Shown piece after piece: positions 18,644-28,806 of a DNA stretch of 64,000 nt (position 1 is its first letter; the number at the start of each line of letters is the position of its first letter). The position numbers and the translations under genes are program-made. The DNA is from an uncultured Eubacterium sp. (GTDB lineage Bacteria > Bacillota > Clostridia > Lachnospirales > Lachnospiraceae): assembly GCA_910578975.1 (NCBI GenBank), contig CAJTRZ010000006.1:1-64000 (forward strand), in the 5' to 3' direction. The notes under the pieces were generated by a model, which searched no databases, was not told the origin of the DNA, and saw nothing but the letters and a program-made list of their open reading frames with translations.

Positions 18644-19399
18644 TTACTCCTCGCTTATTTCAGGTTGAATTAGAATTGCTGATATATTATCCTTTCCGCC
18701 ATTTTCATTTGCCTGGTCTATAAGTGCTCGCACGGCATCTTCGATTCTTTCGTTTTTATGAACTGTTCTTTTAATTTCATAATCATCTACCATATTAGTA
18801 AGTCCATCTGAGCATAACAGCAATTTTTCCCCTTGCGAAATTTCTATCTCAAAAATATCCGGTGTAGCTGTTCTGTCTTCAGCTACTCCGATTGCCTTTG
18901 TAATAACGTTTTTCTTATAATGAGTTTTCGCCTCTTCTTTGTCCAGCATTCCCATTCTGACCATATCCTCCACTAAGGAATGATCTCTTGTAATCTGTCT
19001 GATTTCTCTTCCAACCAGATACAATCTGCTGTCCCCCACATTTGCAATATAAATATGATTATCTACAATTGTACATGCCACAAAAGTAGTACCCATTCCA
19101 CTATAATCTTTATTGGATATCGCCATATCATAAATTTCTTTATTTATGGAAATAATTCCGGCATCTAATATATTTGCAGGATCCGACATATGAGTTGCAC
19201 ATGCATACTTCACAAATTTCTCAATAGCCACTCGGGATGCCACATCCCCTGCCTTATGACCTCCCATACCATCAGCCACAATAAAAAGATTCGGAAGTTT
19301 GCCTATCGGTTCTGCCGACATAAAGATGCTATCCTGATTTATTGTTCTCATAAGTCCTACATCTGTTTTGCCAAAAGCGTTTATCATCTGTTTAGACAT
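18644..19399 (-). CDS. stp: PP2C-type protein phosphatase (Stp/PrpC)
   Basis: A Mn-dependent phosphatase (251 aa) that reverses PrkC phosphorylation. PP2C motifs in order: TDVGLMRTINQDS, FIVADGMGGHKAGDVAS, GTTFVACTI, YIANVGDSRLYL and LLLCSDGLTNMV, with DNISAILI near the end. All metal-binding Asp residues expected for the family are present. It overlaps rlmN by 8 bases and precedes prkC by 3, so the three genes are tightly coupled. Confidence 0.96.
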   Translation of the reverse strand: MSKQMINAFGKTDVGLMRTINQDSIFMSAEPIGKLPNLFIVADGMGGHKAGDVASRVAIEKFVKYACATHMSDPANILDAGIISINKEIYDMAISNKDYSGMGTTFVACTIVDNHIYIANVGDSRLYLVGREIRQITRDHSLVEDMVRMGMLDKEEAKTHYKKNVITKAIGVAEDRTATPDIFEIEISQGEKLLLCSDGLTNMVDDYEIKRTVHKNERIEDAVRALIDQANENGGKDNISAILIQPEISEE

Positions 19400-20450
19400 C
19401 TGTCTCCTCCTTTCTTCCTTTCATGGCTTCATTTCTAAGTTGCCCACAGGCTCCATTAATATCTCTGCCCATCTCTCTTCTTATTGTAGCATTTATCTTA
19501 TTTTGTTCAAGTCTAGATTTAAACTGTTCTACTGTTTTTCTGCCGGATTGAACATAATTCCTTTCTTTTATAGGATTTACAGGAATTAAATTCACATGGC
19601 AGTTTATTCCTCTGACTAAGTCTGCCAGACGATCCGCTTCCTCCACAGAGTCATTCTGCCCTGCCACAAGACTATATTCAAAGGTAATTCTTCTTCCTGT
19701 TTCCTCAAAATATTCCCTGCAGGCATTCAAAATTTCATCTATAGAATACTTGTATGCTATCGGCATCAGACTCTTTCTTGTCTCATTATCCGATGCATGT
19801 AACGATAATGCCAATGTGATTTGAAAATGTTTTTGTGCCAGTTCCTTTATTTTTGGAACAATCCCACAAGTAGACAAGGTTATATTTCTCTGACTTAAAT
19901 TTGCTCCGTTTTCATCTGAAATCATTTGAATAAACTTTACAACATTGCCAAAGTTATCCAAAGGTTCTCCACTTCCCATTAACACAACATTAGATACTTT
20001 TTCTCCAATATCCTGCTCTATAGCATAAATCTGGGAAAGTAATTCCGATGTAGTAAGATTCCTTTCTAGACCATTTAATGTAGATGCACAAAACCTACAC
20101 CCCATTCTGCAACCTGATTGCGTAGAAATGCAGACAGAATTTCCATGATGATACCGCATGAGAACACTCTCAATTATAGAACCACCCTTGATTTCAAACA
20201 AATATTTTCTTGTTCCATCCACTTTGGATATGAATACATCTACCTGTCTCACACTTCGGATTTCATATATTTCATCCAGCTTTGTTCTTAAAGATTTCGA
20301 CAGATTTGTCATTTCTTCAAAAGATTTCACCTTCTCCTTATGTAACCACTGGTATATCTGTTTAGCACGGAACGCCTTTTCTCCCTGAGAATCCATCTGT
20401 TCTTTTAACTCTATTAAATTGTACGATTTAATGTCCTGTTTTTCGCTCAT
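19392..20450 (-). CDS. rlmN: 23S rRNA (adenine2503-C2)/tRNA methyltransferase RlmN
   Basis: A radical-SAM methyltransferase of 352 aa modifying A2503 of 23S rRNA and A37 of some tRNAs. The [4Fe-4S] motif is CRMGCRFCAS, preceded by SVCISTQSG; GSGEPLDN, NITLSTCGIVP and ALSLHASDNETR are also typical. The catalytic Cys of the C-terminal part is expected in the NGACGQL segment. The ATG follows rsmB by 3 bases. Confidence 0.97.
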   Translation of the reverse strand: MSEKQDIKSYNLIELKEQMDSQGEKAFRAKQIYQWLHKEKVKSFEEMTNLSKSLRTKLDEIYEIRSVRQVDVFISKVDGTRKYLFEIKGGSIIESVLMRYHHGNSVCISTQSGCRMGCRFCASTLNGLERNLTTSELLSQIYAIEQDIGEKVSNVVLMGSGEPLDNFGNVVKFIQMISDENGANLSQRNITLSTCGIVPKIKELAQKHFQITLALSLHASDNETRKSLMPIAYKYSIDEILNACREYFEETGRRITFEYSLVAGQNDSVEEADRLADLVRGINCHVNLIPVNPIKERNYVQSGRKTVEQFKSRLEQNKINATIRREMGRDINGACGQLRNEAMKGRKEETDV

Positions 20451-20453
20451 AAG

Positions 20454-21800
20454 TTATCCTTTAATCTTTTCAAAAATGGAAATAAAAAATCCATCCATTC
20501 CATAATCACCTGTAAAAATCTGCAAATACCCTTTTTTATGTCTCAACGGTTTAGGAATCTCATCCCCAAAATCTTTCAAACGAAATGGCAAATTTTCTTC
20601 TATCCATTTTACATTATCGTCATTTTCAAATTTATTTACTGTACATGTACTAAATACTAATGTTCCACCAGGCTTTACATATCTGCCTACGACACTCAAT
20701 ATTTTTCTCTGTAAAAGAACTAATTGAGCAATCTGTTCTTTTGTAACATTGTATTTTATATCACTTTTATTTCCTATTACTCCTAAACCCGAACAAGGCA
20801 GATCTGCAATTACAATATCCGCTCTTTCAATAGAATCTTCATCTAAAACAGTTGCATCCATTACTTTTGTCTTAATATTATCGATGCCAATTCTATTAAT
20901 ATTTTCCTGAATCAACCCTACCTTATATTCTGTTAAATCTCTAGCCTCAACACAACCAGTACCATTCAGCATATCAGAAATATGTAAACTTTTTCCTCCA
21001 GGTGCAGCACATACATCAATAACATAATCATCTTTTTTGACTGCGCTGGCTAATCCTACCATCATAGAACTCTCATCCTGAACAGTAATCAGCCCTGCCT
21101 GAAATGCATCTAACTTTTCCAAACTATCAAATCCTTTTATATATAAAGCATTTTTTAACAAATTAGACTGTTTCACTTCTACACCATGATATTCCAAATT
21201 TTTAATAATATCTGCTACATCCGCCTTACTAGTATTGCATCTTACTGTAACAGCACATGGAGAATACAAACTCTCAAGCATTTTCAATGTTTGTTCTTCT
21301 CCATATTGCTCTTCCCACATCTCTACAATCCATTTTGGTATAGAATACTTCACAGACAGCTTATTTAATGATTCCTCCGGATAATGGATATTCTCAATAT
21401 TTCTTGTAATATTTCTCAAAACACCATTGACGAAACCTTTTAGTCCCGACATTTTCCGCTTATTTGTGAGTTTTACAGCCTCATTACAAACTGCCGATAC
21501 TGGTACAGAATCCATATATTTTAATTGATAAACCGACATAACCAATATCCATTTAATCACTTTTTTCATCTTTGCAACTGGTGTTTTCGAAAATTGATTA
21601 ACAATATATTCTAACTCAATTTTTCTCTCAATACTTCCTCTAAAAAGTACCGAGATGAAAGCTCTCTGCTGCTTTTCCAGAAAACTATAATTATCCAAAT
21701 AGTTTTTTAATACAAGATGGCTTTTTTTACCCTCTTCTACTTCTATGAGCATAGAAAGAACAATATTTCTCAAATTGACCTGTGGATTTACACTAGTCAT
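20454..21800 (-). CDS. rsmB: 16S rRNA m5C967 methyltransferase RsmB
   Basis: A 448-aa enzyme with an N-terminal NusB-like RNA-binding domain (residues ~1-140) and a C-terminal Rossmann methyltransferase domain. SAM-binding DVCAAPGGKSLHIS and two catalytic Cys motifs are present: ADLPCSGLGV and FSTCTVNKFEND. The ATG at 21800 follows GGAGG by 8 bases; the open frame extends five codons to a TTG that overlaps the SD. It overlaps the metallopeptidase gene by 8 bases. Confidence 0.95.
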   Translation of the reverse strand: MTSVNPQVNLRNIVLSMLIEVEEGKKSHLVLKNYLDNYSFLEKQQRAFISVLFRGSIERKIELEYIVNQFSKTPVAKMKKVIKWILVMSVYQLKYMDSVPVSAVCNEAVKLTNKRKMSGLKGFVNGVLRNITRNIENIHYPEESLNKLSVKYSIPKWIVEMWEEQYGEEQTLKMLESLYSPCAVTVRCNTSKADVADIIKNLEYHGVEVKQSNLLKNALYIKGFDSLEKLDAFQAGLITVQDESSMMVGLASAVKKDDYVIDVCAAPGGKSLHISDMLNGTGCVEARDLTEYKVGLIQENINRIGIDNIKTKVMDATVLDEDSIERADIVIADLPCSGLGVIGNKSDIKYNVTKEQIAQLVLLQRKILSVVGRYVKPGGTLVFSTCTVNKFENDDNVKWIEENLPFRLKDFGDEIPKPLRHKKGYLQIFTGDYGMDGFFISIFEKIKG

Positions 21801-22500
21801 TATCCCTGCCTCCAAACAATATCACTAATCGAAGCAGCTGTAATATGGATGAGGCTGCCGCTGCCACATAAGTAAGTGCTGCAGCACCTAACACTTTTTT
21901 TGTGTATTGTAATTCTGTACTGCCGAAAATACCTGTGTTTTCCAACACTTTAACTGCCCTGTTTGAAGCATTAAACTCCACCGGCAATGTGACAATCTGA
22001 AATAATACCGCCAGAGAAAACGCAAATATTCCAATATAAATAATTGTCTGTCCTGTTCCTTGTCCATAAAACAAAATTCCGATAATAATTAAGAGCCATG
22101 ACAATCTAGAACCCCAGTTTGCAAATGGAACTAATGCATTTCTGACTGCTATCGGTGTATATCCCCTGTGATGCTGCATTGCATGACCACACTCATGAGC
22201 TGCCACACCAATAGCTGCCACACTCGTACTGCCATATGTGGAATCCGATAAACTAAGTACTTTTGTTTTTGGATTATAATTATCTGTTAACTCTCCGCCG
22301 ATATGCTGAATTGTAACATCATAAATTCCCTGAGACTCTAATATTCTCTCTGCTGCCTGCGCTCCTGTCATTCCTGAATTACTTGATACTTTGGAATATT
22401 TCCGAAATGTAGAATTCACACGTGCTGACGCCATCAAACAAAAAACAACACCAATAATTACCAATATATATGTTGGATCAAAATAAAAACCGTATAACAT
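21793..22500 (-). CDS. YugP-family zinc metallopeptidase, membrane bound
   Basis: A 235-aa membrane protein with an N-terminal membrane segment, a zinc-protease motif HECGHAMQHHRGYTP around residue 105-120, and further hydrophobic segments at about 130-175 and near the C-terminus. The FNASNRAVKVLENTGI region is also typical of the YugP family. The substrate is not known. It is found in this same place (between fmt and rsmB) in many Clostridia, suggesting a housekeeping role. Confidence 0.9.
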   Translation of the reverse strand: MLYGFYFDPTYILVIIGVVFCLMASARVNSTFRKYSKVSSNSGMTGAQAAERILESQGIYDVTIQHIGGELTDNYNPKTKVLSLSDSTYGSTSVAAIGVAAHECGHAMQHHRGYTPIAVRNALVPFANWGSRLSWLLIIIGILFYGQGTGQTIIYIGIFAFSLAVLFQIVTLPVEFNASNRAVKVLENTGIFGSTELQYTKKVLGAAALTYVAAAASSILQLLRLVILFGGRDND

Positions 22501-22511
22501 AAATATCCCCT

Positions 22512-23435
22512 TTACTCTCCAAATTTCACTGCATCTATCTGATATCCATTAAGGAAAGATACAACATCCATTCTCTTCTTTCCTTCTAATTGCAACTCTT
22601 TAATATCTAGATATCCCTTACCTGTTGCTACTCGCAGGGATTTATTATTTTTGCAAATCATTCCAGGCTCTTCTCTAACCTCTTCCTCAATCACATCTGC
22701 TGCCCATATTTTCAATACTTTTCCATCCAAATGTGTATATGCGCTTGGCCATGGATTCAAACCTCTGATTAATCTTTCAATTTCTTTCGCAGATTTATAA
22801 AAATCAATATGCCCCAACTCTTTTGTAATCTTACCTGCATAAGTGGATTCGTCATCATTCTGTGGAATCCGCTTCACTGTATTATTCTCTAACTTTTCAA
22901 GTGTTTCTAAAATCAACGTTCCACCCTCTAATGAAAGTTTGTCAAACAGACTGCCACCAGTCTCTTTCTCGTCTAACTTTATAATTTTTTTATCAATCAT
23001 ATCTCCGGTATCCAAACCTTCTGCCATATACATGGTAGTCACACCACTATTTTCTTCTCCATCAATAACTGCCCATTGTATTGGTGCGGCACCTCTGTAT
23101 TTTGGAAGTAAAGATGCGTGTACATTGATACAGCCATACTTTGGCAAACCTAATATTTCTTTAGAAAGAATCTGCCCAAAAGCGATTACCACAATCACAT
23201 CAGGATTCATTTCTCTTAGTATATCCACAAATTCAGGATTTTTTACCTTATCTGGTTGAAAAACCGGTATACCGAGTTCTATTGCCTTTTCTTTTACCGG
23301 TGTAAACTGCATCTTATGACCTCTTCCTTTTGGTCTGTCCTGCTGTGTTACAACTCCTATAACCTCATGTTTTTCTGCAATTTTTTCCAAAGCCGGAACT
23401 GAAAAATCCGGCGTTCCCATAAACACAACCCTCAT
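22512..23435 (-). CDS. fmt: Methionyl-tRNA formyltransferase
   Basis: A 307-aa enzyme that formylates initiator Met-tRNA using 10-formyl-THF. The N-terminal FMGTPDFSVPAL, HASLLPKYRGAAPIQWA (catalytic N-H-D set) and MYMAEGLDTGDM are present, followed by the C-terminal tRNA-binding domain (RGLNPWPSAYTHLDGK). Its product is the substrate of the deformylase encoded immediately upstream. The formyl donor is made by fhs, which also lies in this window. Confidence 0.97.
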   Translation of the reverse strand: MRVVFMGTPDFSVPALEKIAEKHEVIGVVTQQDRPKGRGHKMQFTPVKEKAIELGIPVFQPDKVKNPEFVDILREMNPDVIVVIAFGQILSKEILGLPKYGCINVHASLLPKYRGAAPIQWAVIDGEENSGVTTMYMAEGLDTGDMIDKKIIKLDEKETGGSLFDKLSLEGGTLILETLEKLENNTVKRIPQNDDESTYAGKITKELGHIDFYKSAKEIERLIRGLNPWPSAYTHLDGKVLKIWAADVIEEEVREEPGMICKNNKSLRVATGKGYLDIKELQLEGKKRMDVVSFLNGYQIDAVKFGE

Positions 23436-23455
23436 CTATTACCTCCAACAAAATG

Positions 23456-23950
23456 TTACTGCTCTTCTCCATACAGTTCTTCGTTGTTATATAGTTTTCC
23501 TTCTACTTTATCCACATATACAACTCCGTCTAAATGATCGTTCTCATGTAAAATGCATCTGGCAAGAAGTCCTTCCGCCTCCATTTCAAACTCTTCCATC
23601 TTTTCATTGAATGCCTTGACCTTTACCCAGTTTGCACGGGTCACTTTTCCAGATTTTCCCGGTACACTTAAGCATCCTTCATAATCTGTCTGACTTCCAT
23701 CTCTATCAACAATTTCCGGATTAATAAATACATAAGGAACACTGTTTCCTTCCTCATCACCACAATCTACTACAAATATTCTCTTTAAAATTCCTACCTG
23801 TGGTGCAGCAAGTCCTACACCATTTGCCTCATACATCGTATCAAACATGTCCCCAATTAAAATTTTTGTTCTTAAATTTACGTCTTTTACCGGCTTGCAG
23901 ACCTTTCTAAGACATTCCTCGCCTAATTCTCTTACATTTCTAGTTGCCAT
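23456..23950 (-). CDS. def: Peptide deformylase
   Basis: A Fe/Zn hydrolase (164 aa) removing the N-formyl group from nascent proteins. The three family motifs are GVGLAAPQVG, EGCLSVPG and HENDHLDG (HExxH type). Length is that of short type-1/3 deformylases. Lies between priA and fmt with short spacers. Confidence 0.97.
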   Translation of the reverse strand: MATRNVRELGEECLRKVCKPVKDVNLRTKILIGDMFDTMYEANGVGLAAPQVGILKRIFVVDCGDEEGNSVPYVFINPEIVDRDGSQTDYEGCLSVPGKSGKVTRANWVKVKAFNEKMEEFEMEAEGLLARCILHENDHLDGVVYVDKVEGKLYNNEELYGEEQ

Positions 23951-23964
23951 AATGCTCTCCTTTT

Positions 23965-26196
23965 CTATGCTTTAAAATCGAACTGTACACTAATCTTATT
24001 GAATTTTTGTGAACAATTTATTACATCTTCTAAATAATTTTTTAAATTAATCATTTTAATTCTGTCATTGCTTTTTAAATAGATAATTCTTCGATAAGTA
24101 TCATTAATTTTTGCTACCGGCGGTTCTGCCGGACCAATCACAAACAAATCTTTAAAATATTTGTCTTTATATTGTTTAATAATCCCCACTAACTCTTCTG
24201 TAATTTGAATTAATTCTTTTTGCTCTTTACTTTGCAGCAAAATAGATACCATATTAGATGCCGGAGGATATTGCATCAATTTTCTATATGCCATTTCCTC
24301 CTCATAAAAAGCCTTATAGTCCTGATGACTGGCTGATACTATACTATAATTTTCAGGTGCATAAGTCTGAATAACCACATGTCCCGGAAGTTCACTCCTT
24401 CCTGCTCGTCCCGCAGCCTGACATAATAACTGGAATGTTGTCTCCGCAGCACTATAATCGGATGCATACAATGACATATCAGCAGCAATTACTCCCACCA
24501 ATGTTACTCCTGGAAAATCATGACCTTTCACAATCATCTGTGTTCCGACCAAAATATCAGCTTCCCTGTTAGCAAATGCTGACAGTATTTCCTCATGTCC
24601 GCCTTTTTTTGATGTCGTGTCGGCATCCATTCGAAGAACCCGCGCCTCAGGAAACATCTTCTTTACTGCGGATTCTATCTGTTGTGTTCCAATCCCAAAT
24701 CCTCCCAGATATTTTGATCCACATTTTGGACATAACTTTGAAAGTTCCTCTGTATGTCCACAATAATGGCATACCATTTTTCTATTTCTATGTAATTTCA
24801 GGGTAACATCACAATGAGGACATTTCATTGCCTCTCCACAGTCCCTGCAGGATACAAACCCTGCATACCCTCTTCTATTAATAAACAACATTGTCTGCTG
24901 TTTTTTATCTAATCTATCCTGAATCAATTCTTGAAGTTTTTCACTAAAAATTGATCTGTTATCTTTTTTTAATTCTTCCCGTAAATCTATTACCGAGACT
25001 TCTGGAAGTTCTCCCTTTTCTCTATAATTTAATTCATGTAAATAGTAAACACCATTTTTTGCCCTATAATAAGATTCTATAGATGGTGTTGCTGAACCTA
25101 AAACCAAAGTCGCCCCTTCATCTCTGGCACGTTTGATTGCTACTTCCACTGCATGATATTTCGGTACAGATTCACTCTTATAAGCATTCTCATGTTCTTC
25201 ATCAATCACAATCAACCCTAAATTTTTAAATGGTGTAAACAATGCCGACCTTGGTCCAATCATGATATGAATATCACCTTTTTTTGCCCTTTCAAACTGA
25301 TCGTAGCGTTCCCCTTTAGAAAGTCTCGAATTGATAATAGATACTTTATCACCAAACCTTCTGGTAAATCTCATCACTGTCTGATAAGTCAAAGCTATCT
25401 CCGGTATTAATACAATAACTTCTTTTCCTGCACGGATTGTGTAATCTATCAATTCCATATAAACTTCTGTTTTTCCACTACCTGTAATACCATGAATCAA
25501 ATGAATATTCGGCTTCTTTCTCTTCCGAAAATCTATTGTCTCTTTAATACTCTCAGCTACTGCTCTCTGCTGTTTATTCAGTACAATATCATATTCCTTT
25601 TGTTTTACCAGTTTAATCGGCTGCCTGTAATTTCTGTCACTTTCAATAATAATATCCCCCAGCTGCTCCATTGCCTTTAGAGTACTAGAAGAAATATTCA
25701 GTTTCGTTACAACTAAATCTTTTGAAAGACTTTTCGTCTTTTTTAATTCTTCTAACAGACGTATTCTCGCCTTTGCGTTTTTCTTTTTATAAGAAAAAAT
25801 CTTTTCTTCTAGTTCCATACCAGATAAATTCAATACAACTGTCTTTTTTTCAACATTTCTTACTGTTTTCTTTACGGGAAGCACTGTTTTTAATGCCTGA
25901 TTCATGGTAGAACCATAATTCTCTTTTATCCACCATGCCAGCTTTATCAATTCTGATTCCACAGATGTTGCATCATCTATCGTAGAATGAATTTCTTTCA
26001 TTTTAGTAATATCAAATCCCGGTCTATCCGTCAGTTCTATTACATAACCGGATATTAAGCGGTTTCCTTTTCCAAAAGGAATCATCACTGCTGTTCCCAC
26101 TCTAATATCATCTATCAGTTCTTCCGGGATAATATATCCAAAAGGGTGGTCTAATTTCTCATGAGAAATATCTACAATTATATTTGCAAACTTCAT
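23965..26196 (-). CDS. priA: Primosomal protein N' (replication restart helicase PriA)
   Basis: A 3'-5' DNA helicase (743 aa) that reloads the replisome at stalled forks. After the N-terminal DNA-binding domain (HPFGYIIPEEL) come Walker A HGITGSGKTEVYM, the DEEH box IVIDEEHENAYK, LGSATPSIES and helicase motifs through QAAGRAGRSELPG. A zinc-binding insert with paired Cys (CRDCGEAMKCPHCD, CHYCGH, CPKCGS) is intact. First gene of the priA-rpe operon. Confidence 0.97.
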   Translation of the reverse strand: MKFANIIVDISHEKLDHPFGYIIPEELIDDIRVGTAVMIPFGKGNRLISGYVIELTDRPGFDITKMKEIHSTIDDATSVESELIKLAWWIKENYGSTMNQALKTVLPVKKTVRNVEKKTVVLNLSGMELEEKIFSYKKKNAKARIRLLEELKKTKSLSKDLVVTKLNISSSTLKAMEQLGDIIIESDRNYRQPIKLVKQKEYDIVLNKQQRAVAESIKETIDFRKRKKPNIHLIHGITGSGKTEVYMELIDYTIRAGKEVIVLIPEIALTYQTVMRFTRRFGDKVSIINSRLSKGERYDQFERAKKGDIHIMIGPRSALFTPFKNLGLIVIDEEHENAYKSESVPKYHAVEVAIKRARDEGATLVLGSATPSIESYYRAKNGVYYLHELNYREKGELPEVSVIDLREELKKDNRSIFSEKLQELIQDRLDKKQQTMLFINRRGYAGFVSCRDCGEAMKCPHCDVTLKLHRNRKMVCHYCGHTEELSKLCPKCGSKYLGGFGIGTQQIESAVKKMFPEARVLRMDADTTSKKGGHEEILSAFANREADILVGTQMIVKGHDFPGVTLVGVIAADMSLYASDYSAAETTFQLLCQAAGRAGRSELPGHVVIQTYAPENYSIVSASHQDYKAFYEEEMAYRKLMQYPPASNMVSILLQSKEQKELIQITEELVGIIKQYKDKYFKDLFVIGPAEPPVAKINDTYRRIIYLKSNDRIKMINLKNYLEDVINCSQKFNKISVQFDFKA

Positions 26197-26216
26197 ATAA
26201 ACCTCCCTTCATTACG

Positions 26217-26244
26217 AATGGGTCTATCAAATGATGGACCCATT
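26217..26244 (-). other. Hairpin between folD and priA
   Basis: An 8-bp stem (AATGGGTC/GACCCATT) follows the folD stop. No U run follows, so it may be a weak terminator or a processing stem separating folD from the priA operon. Confidence 0.5.
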
Positions 26245-26254
26245 GAAAATTGCA

Positions 26255-27100
26255 TTATTTATTTAGTTCCACACTTCTAAGACAATTTACCAACAACATT
26301 GTTACTGTCATTGGTCCTACTCCACCCGGAACTGGAGTGATGGCACTTGCAATCTTCTCCACTGATGCAAAATCCACATCTCCACATAATTTTCCATCTT
26401 CATCTCTGTCCATTCCCACATCAATCACAACTGCTCCATCTTTCACATAATCTGCAGTAACAAACTTTGCTTTTCCTATTGCTGCAATCAAAATATCTGC
26501 ACGCCTTGTCACTTCTTTTAAGTCCTTTGTCCTTGAATGTGCAATCGTCACTGTAGCATTCTCTTTTAACATCAGAATAGACATAGGTTTTCCTACGATA
26601 TTACTCCTTCCGATAACTACACATTCTTTCCCTGTTATATCAATATCGCTGCGTTTTAACATCTCAATAATACCTGCTGGTGTGCATGGTAAAAACGCAT
26701 CTTCTCCGATAACCATCTTTCCTACATTTACCGGATGGAACCCATCAACATCTTTATTACTATCAATCGCAAGTAAAATCTTACTTTCATCAATATGTTT
26801 TGGAAGTGGTAACTGTACCAAAATACCATTCACTGCGCGGTCATGATTCAATTCTTGTACTACTTTCAGTAATTCTTCCTCTGTAGTCTCCTCTGGAAGT
26901 GCCAATGTTCTTGATGTAATTCCAACATATTCACATGCTTTTTCTTTGTTGCGCACATAAACAGCAGATGCCGGATCATTTCCTACCTTTACTACTGCAA
27001 GAGTAATCTCTACTCCCTGTTCCTTATATGCAGCAACTTGTTCTTTTAATTCATCTTTTATAGCGGCTGAAATAGCCTTTCCGTCAATAATCTTTGCCAT
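26255..27100 (-). CDS. folD: Methylene-THF dehydrogenase/cyclohydrolase FolD
   Basis: A bifunctional one-carbon enzyme (281 aa) converting 5,10-methylene-THF to 10-formyl-THF with NADP. Motifs: [14 protein letters not shown] (catalytic Lys), [10 protein letters not shown], the substrate-binding [11 protein letters not shown], the nucleotide-binding [18 protein letters not shown] and [15 protein letters not shown]. The ATG at 27100 follows AAAGGA; the frame continues 14 codons upstream into the fhs 3' end without an SD. Paired with fhs, a logical unit supplying formyl groups for fmt and purines. Confidence 0.97.
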   Translation of the reverse strand: MAKIIDGKAISAAIKDELKEQVAAYKEQGVEITLAVVKVGNDPASAVYVRNKEKACEYVGITSRTLALPEETTEEELLKVVQELNHDRAVNGILVQLPLPKHIDESKILLAIDSNKDVDGFHPVNVGKMVIGEDAFLPCTPAGIIEMLKRSDIDITGKECVVIGRSNIVGKPMSILMLKENATVTIAHSRTKDLKEVTRRADILIAAIGKAKFVTADYVKDGAVVIDVGMDRDEDGKLCGDVDFASVEKIASAITPVPGGVGPMTVTMLLVNCLRSVELNK

Positions 27101-27113
27101 TGTTTTTTCCTTT

Positions 27114-28784
27114 CTAGAATAATCCCTGAATCTTACCATCATCTGTCAAATCAATTCCAAACGCTGCCGGTTTCTTTGATAATCCCGGCATAGTCATAAT
27201 ACTTCCGGTAATGGCTACAACAAATCCTGCTCCTGCTGAAATATATACTTCACGGATATTAATTGTAAATCCCGTAGGACGTCCTAATTTATTCATGTCA
27301 TCAGACAGGGAATACTGTGTTTTTGCCATACATACCGGATAGTCACCATATCCCAATCCCTCAATTGTTGCAATTGCCTTCTCTGCTTCTGGTGAATATG
27401 TGACACCATCAGCTCCATAGATTTTCTTTGCAACTGTCTCAATTTTTTCCTTAATAGACATGTTATCAGGATACAGTGGTGCATAATTGGATGGTTTTGT
27501 TTCTATGGTTTCAATAACTTTCTTTGCAAGTGCTACGCCACCTTCGCCACCTTTTTCCCACACTTTTGCCAATGCAAACTCACAGTCGCGTTCTTCACAA
27601 AACTTCTTGATAAATTCATATTCCGCCTCAGTATCTGTAATAAATTGATTTAATGTTACAACTACCGGAACGCCAAACTGCTGAAGATTTTCAATATGTT
27701 TCTCAAGGTTTACAATACCTTTCTTTAATGCCTCTACATTTTCTTCTGACAACTGATCTTTTGGAACACCGCCATTGTATTTTAATGCTCTGACTGTAGC
27801 AACTAATACTATACAATCAGGTTTTAATCCTGCTTTTCTGCACTTAATATCTAAGAATTTTTCAGCACCTAAATCTGCACCAAATCCTGCCTCTGTAATT
27901 ACATAATCAGCCATTTTCAATGCTGTTTTTGTAGCTTTTACAGAATTACATCCATGAGCAATGTTCGCAAATGGTCCACCATGAACCAATGCCGGCGTAT
28001 GTTCTAATGTTTGAATCAGATTTGGTTTCATTGCATCTTTTAAAAGCACTGCCATAGAACCTACTGCCTTCACATCTTTTGCTGTAACAGGCTTTCCGTC
28101 ATATGTATATGCAACAATTATTTTTCCAAGTCTCTCTTTTAAATCTGCATAATCTGTGGCAAGACAAAGAATTGCCATAATCTCTGATGCAACAGTAATA
28201 ACGAAATGATCTTCCCTAACCACACCATCTACCTTGCGTCCAAGACCTACGACAATATTTCTTAACACTCTGTCATTAATATCAACACATCTCTTCCAAA
28301 CCACCTGATTTGGATCAATATTTAACTCATTTCCCTGCTGAATAGAATTATCCAACATCGCGGCAAGAAGATTGTTTGCAGAAGTAATTGCATGAAAATC
28401 TCCTGTAAAATGCAGATTTAAATCTTCCATCGGTACGACCTGTGCATATCCACCGCCTGCCGCACCACCTTTAATACCAAAGCATGGTCCAAGAGATGGT
28501 TCTCTTAATGCAATAACAGCCTTTTTATCTAACTGTCCAAAAGCCTCTCCAAGTCCGACAGTAACTGTCGTCTTTCCTTCTCCTGCCGGTGTTGGGTTAA
28601 TTGCAGTAACAAGGATTAACTTGCCATCCTCTTTGTCTTTGATGCTGTCATAATACTCGTTGGAGATTTTTGCCTTATACTTTCCATATAATTCAATATC
28701 ATCTTCTTTTAAACCAATTTTTTCTGCAACTTCCTTAATTGGCAGCATTACCGCCTCCTGTGCGATTTCGATATCTGTCTTCAT
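27114..28784 (-). CDS. fhs: Formate--tetrahydrofolate ligase
   Basis: An ATP-dependent enzyme (556 aa) making 10-formyl-THF from formate, central to acetogenic and purinolytic one-carbon flow. Visible: the P-loop-like [72 protein letters not shown] and [14 protein letters not shown]. The ATG at 28784 follows AAGGAGA; 13 in-frame codons upstream lack an SD. Only 13 bases separate it from folD. Confidence 0.97.
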   Translation of the reverse strand: MKTDIEIAQEAVMLPIKEVAEKIGLKEDDIELYGKYKAKISNEYYDSIKDKEDGKLILVTAINPTPAGEGKTTVTVGLGEAFGQLDKKAVIALREPSLGPCFGIKGGAAGGGYAQVVPMEDLNLHFTGDFHAITSANNLLAAMLDNSIQQGNELNIDPNQVVWKRCVDINDRVLRNIVVGLGRKVDGVVREDHFVITVASEIMAILCLATDYADLKERLGKIIVAYTYDGKPVTAKDVKAVGSMAVLLKDAMKPNLIQTLEHTPALVHGGPFANIAHGCNSVKATKTALKMADYVITEAGFGADLGAEKFLDIKCRKAGLKPDCIVLVATVRALKYNGGVPKDQLSEENVEALKKGIVNLEKHIENLQQFGVPVVVTLNQFITDTEAEYEFIKKFCEERDCEFALAKVWEKGGEGGVALAKKVIETIETKPSNYAPLYPDNMSIKEKIETVAKKIYGADGVTYSPEAEKAIATIEGLGYGDYPVCMAKTQYSLSDDMNKLGRPTGFTINIREVYISAGAGFVVAITGSIMTMPGLSKKPAAFGIDLTDDGKIQGLF

Positions 28785-28806
28785 ATTTCTTCTCCTTGTC
28801 AACTTT

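Noticed and set aside
28785..28806. THF riboswitch ahead of fhs
   Set aside because: Only 22 bases separate fhs from ftsK, leaving no room for an aptamer.
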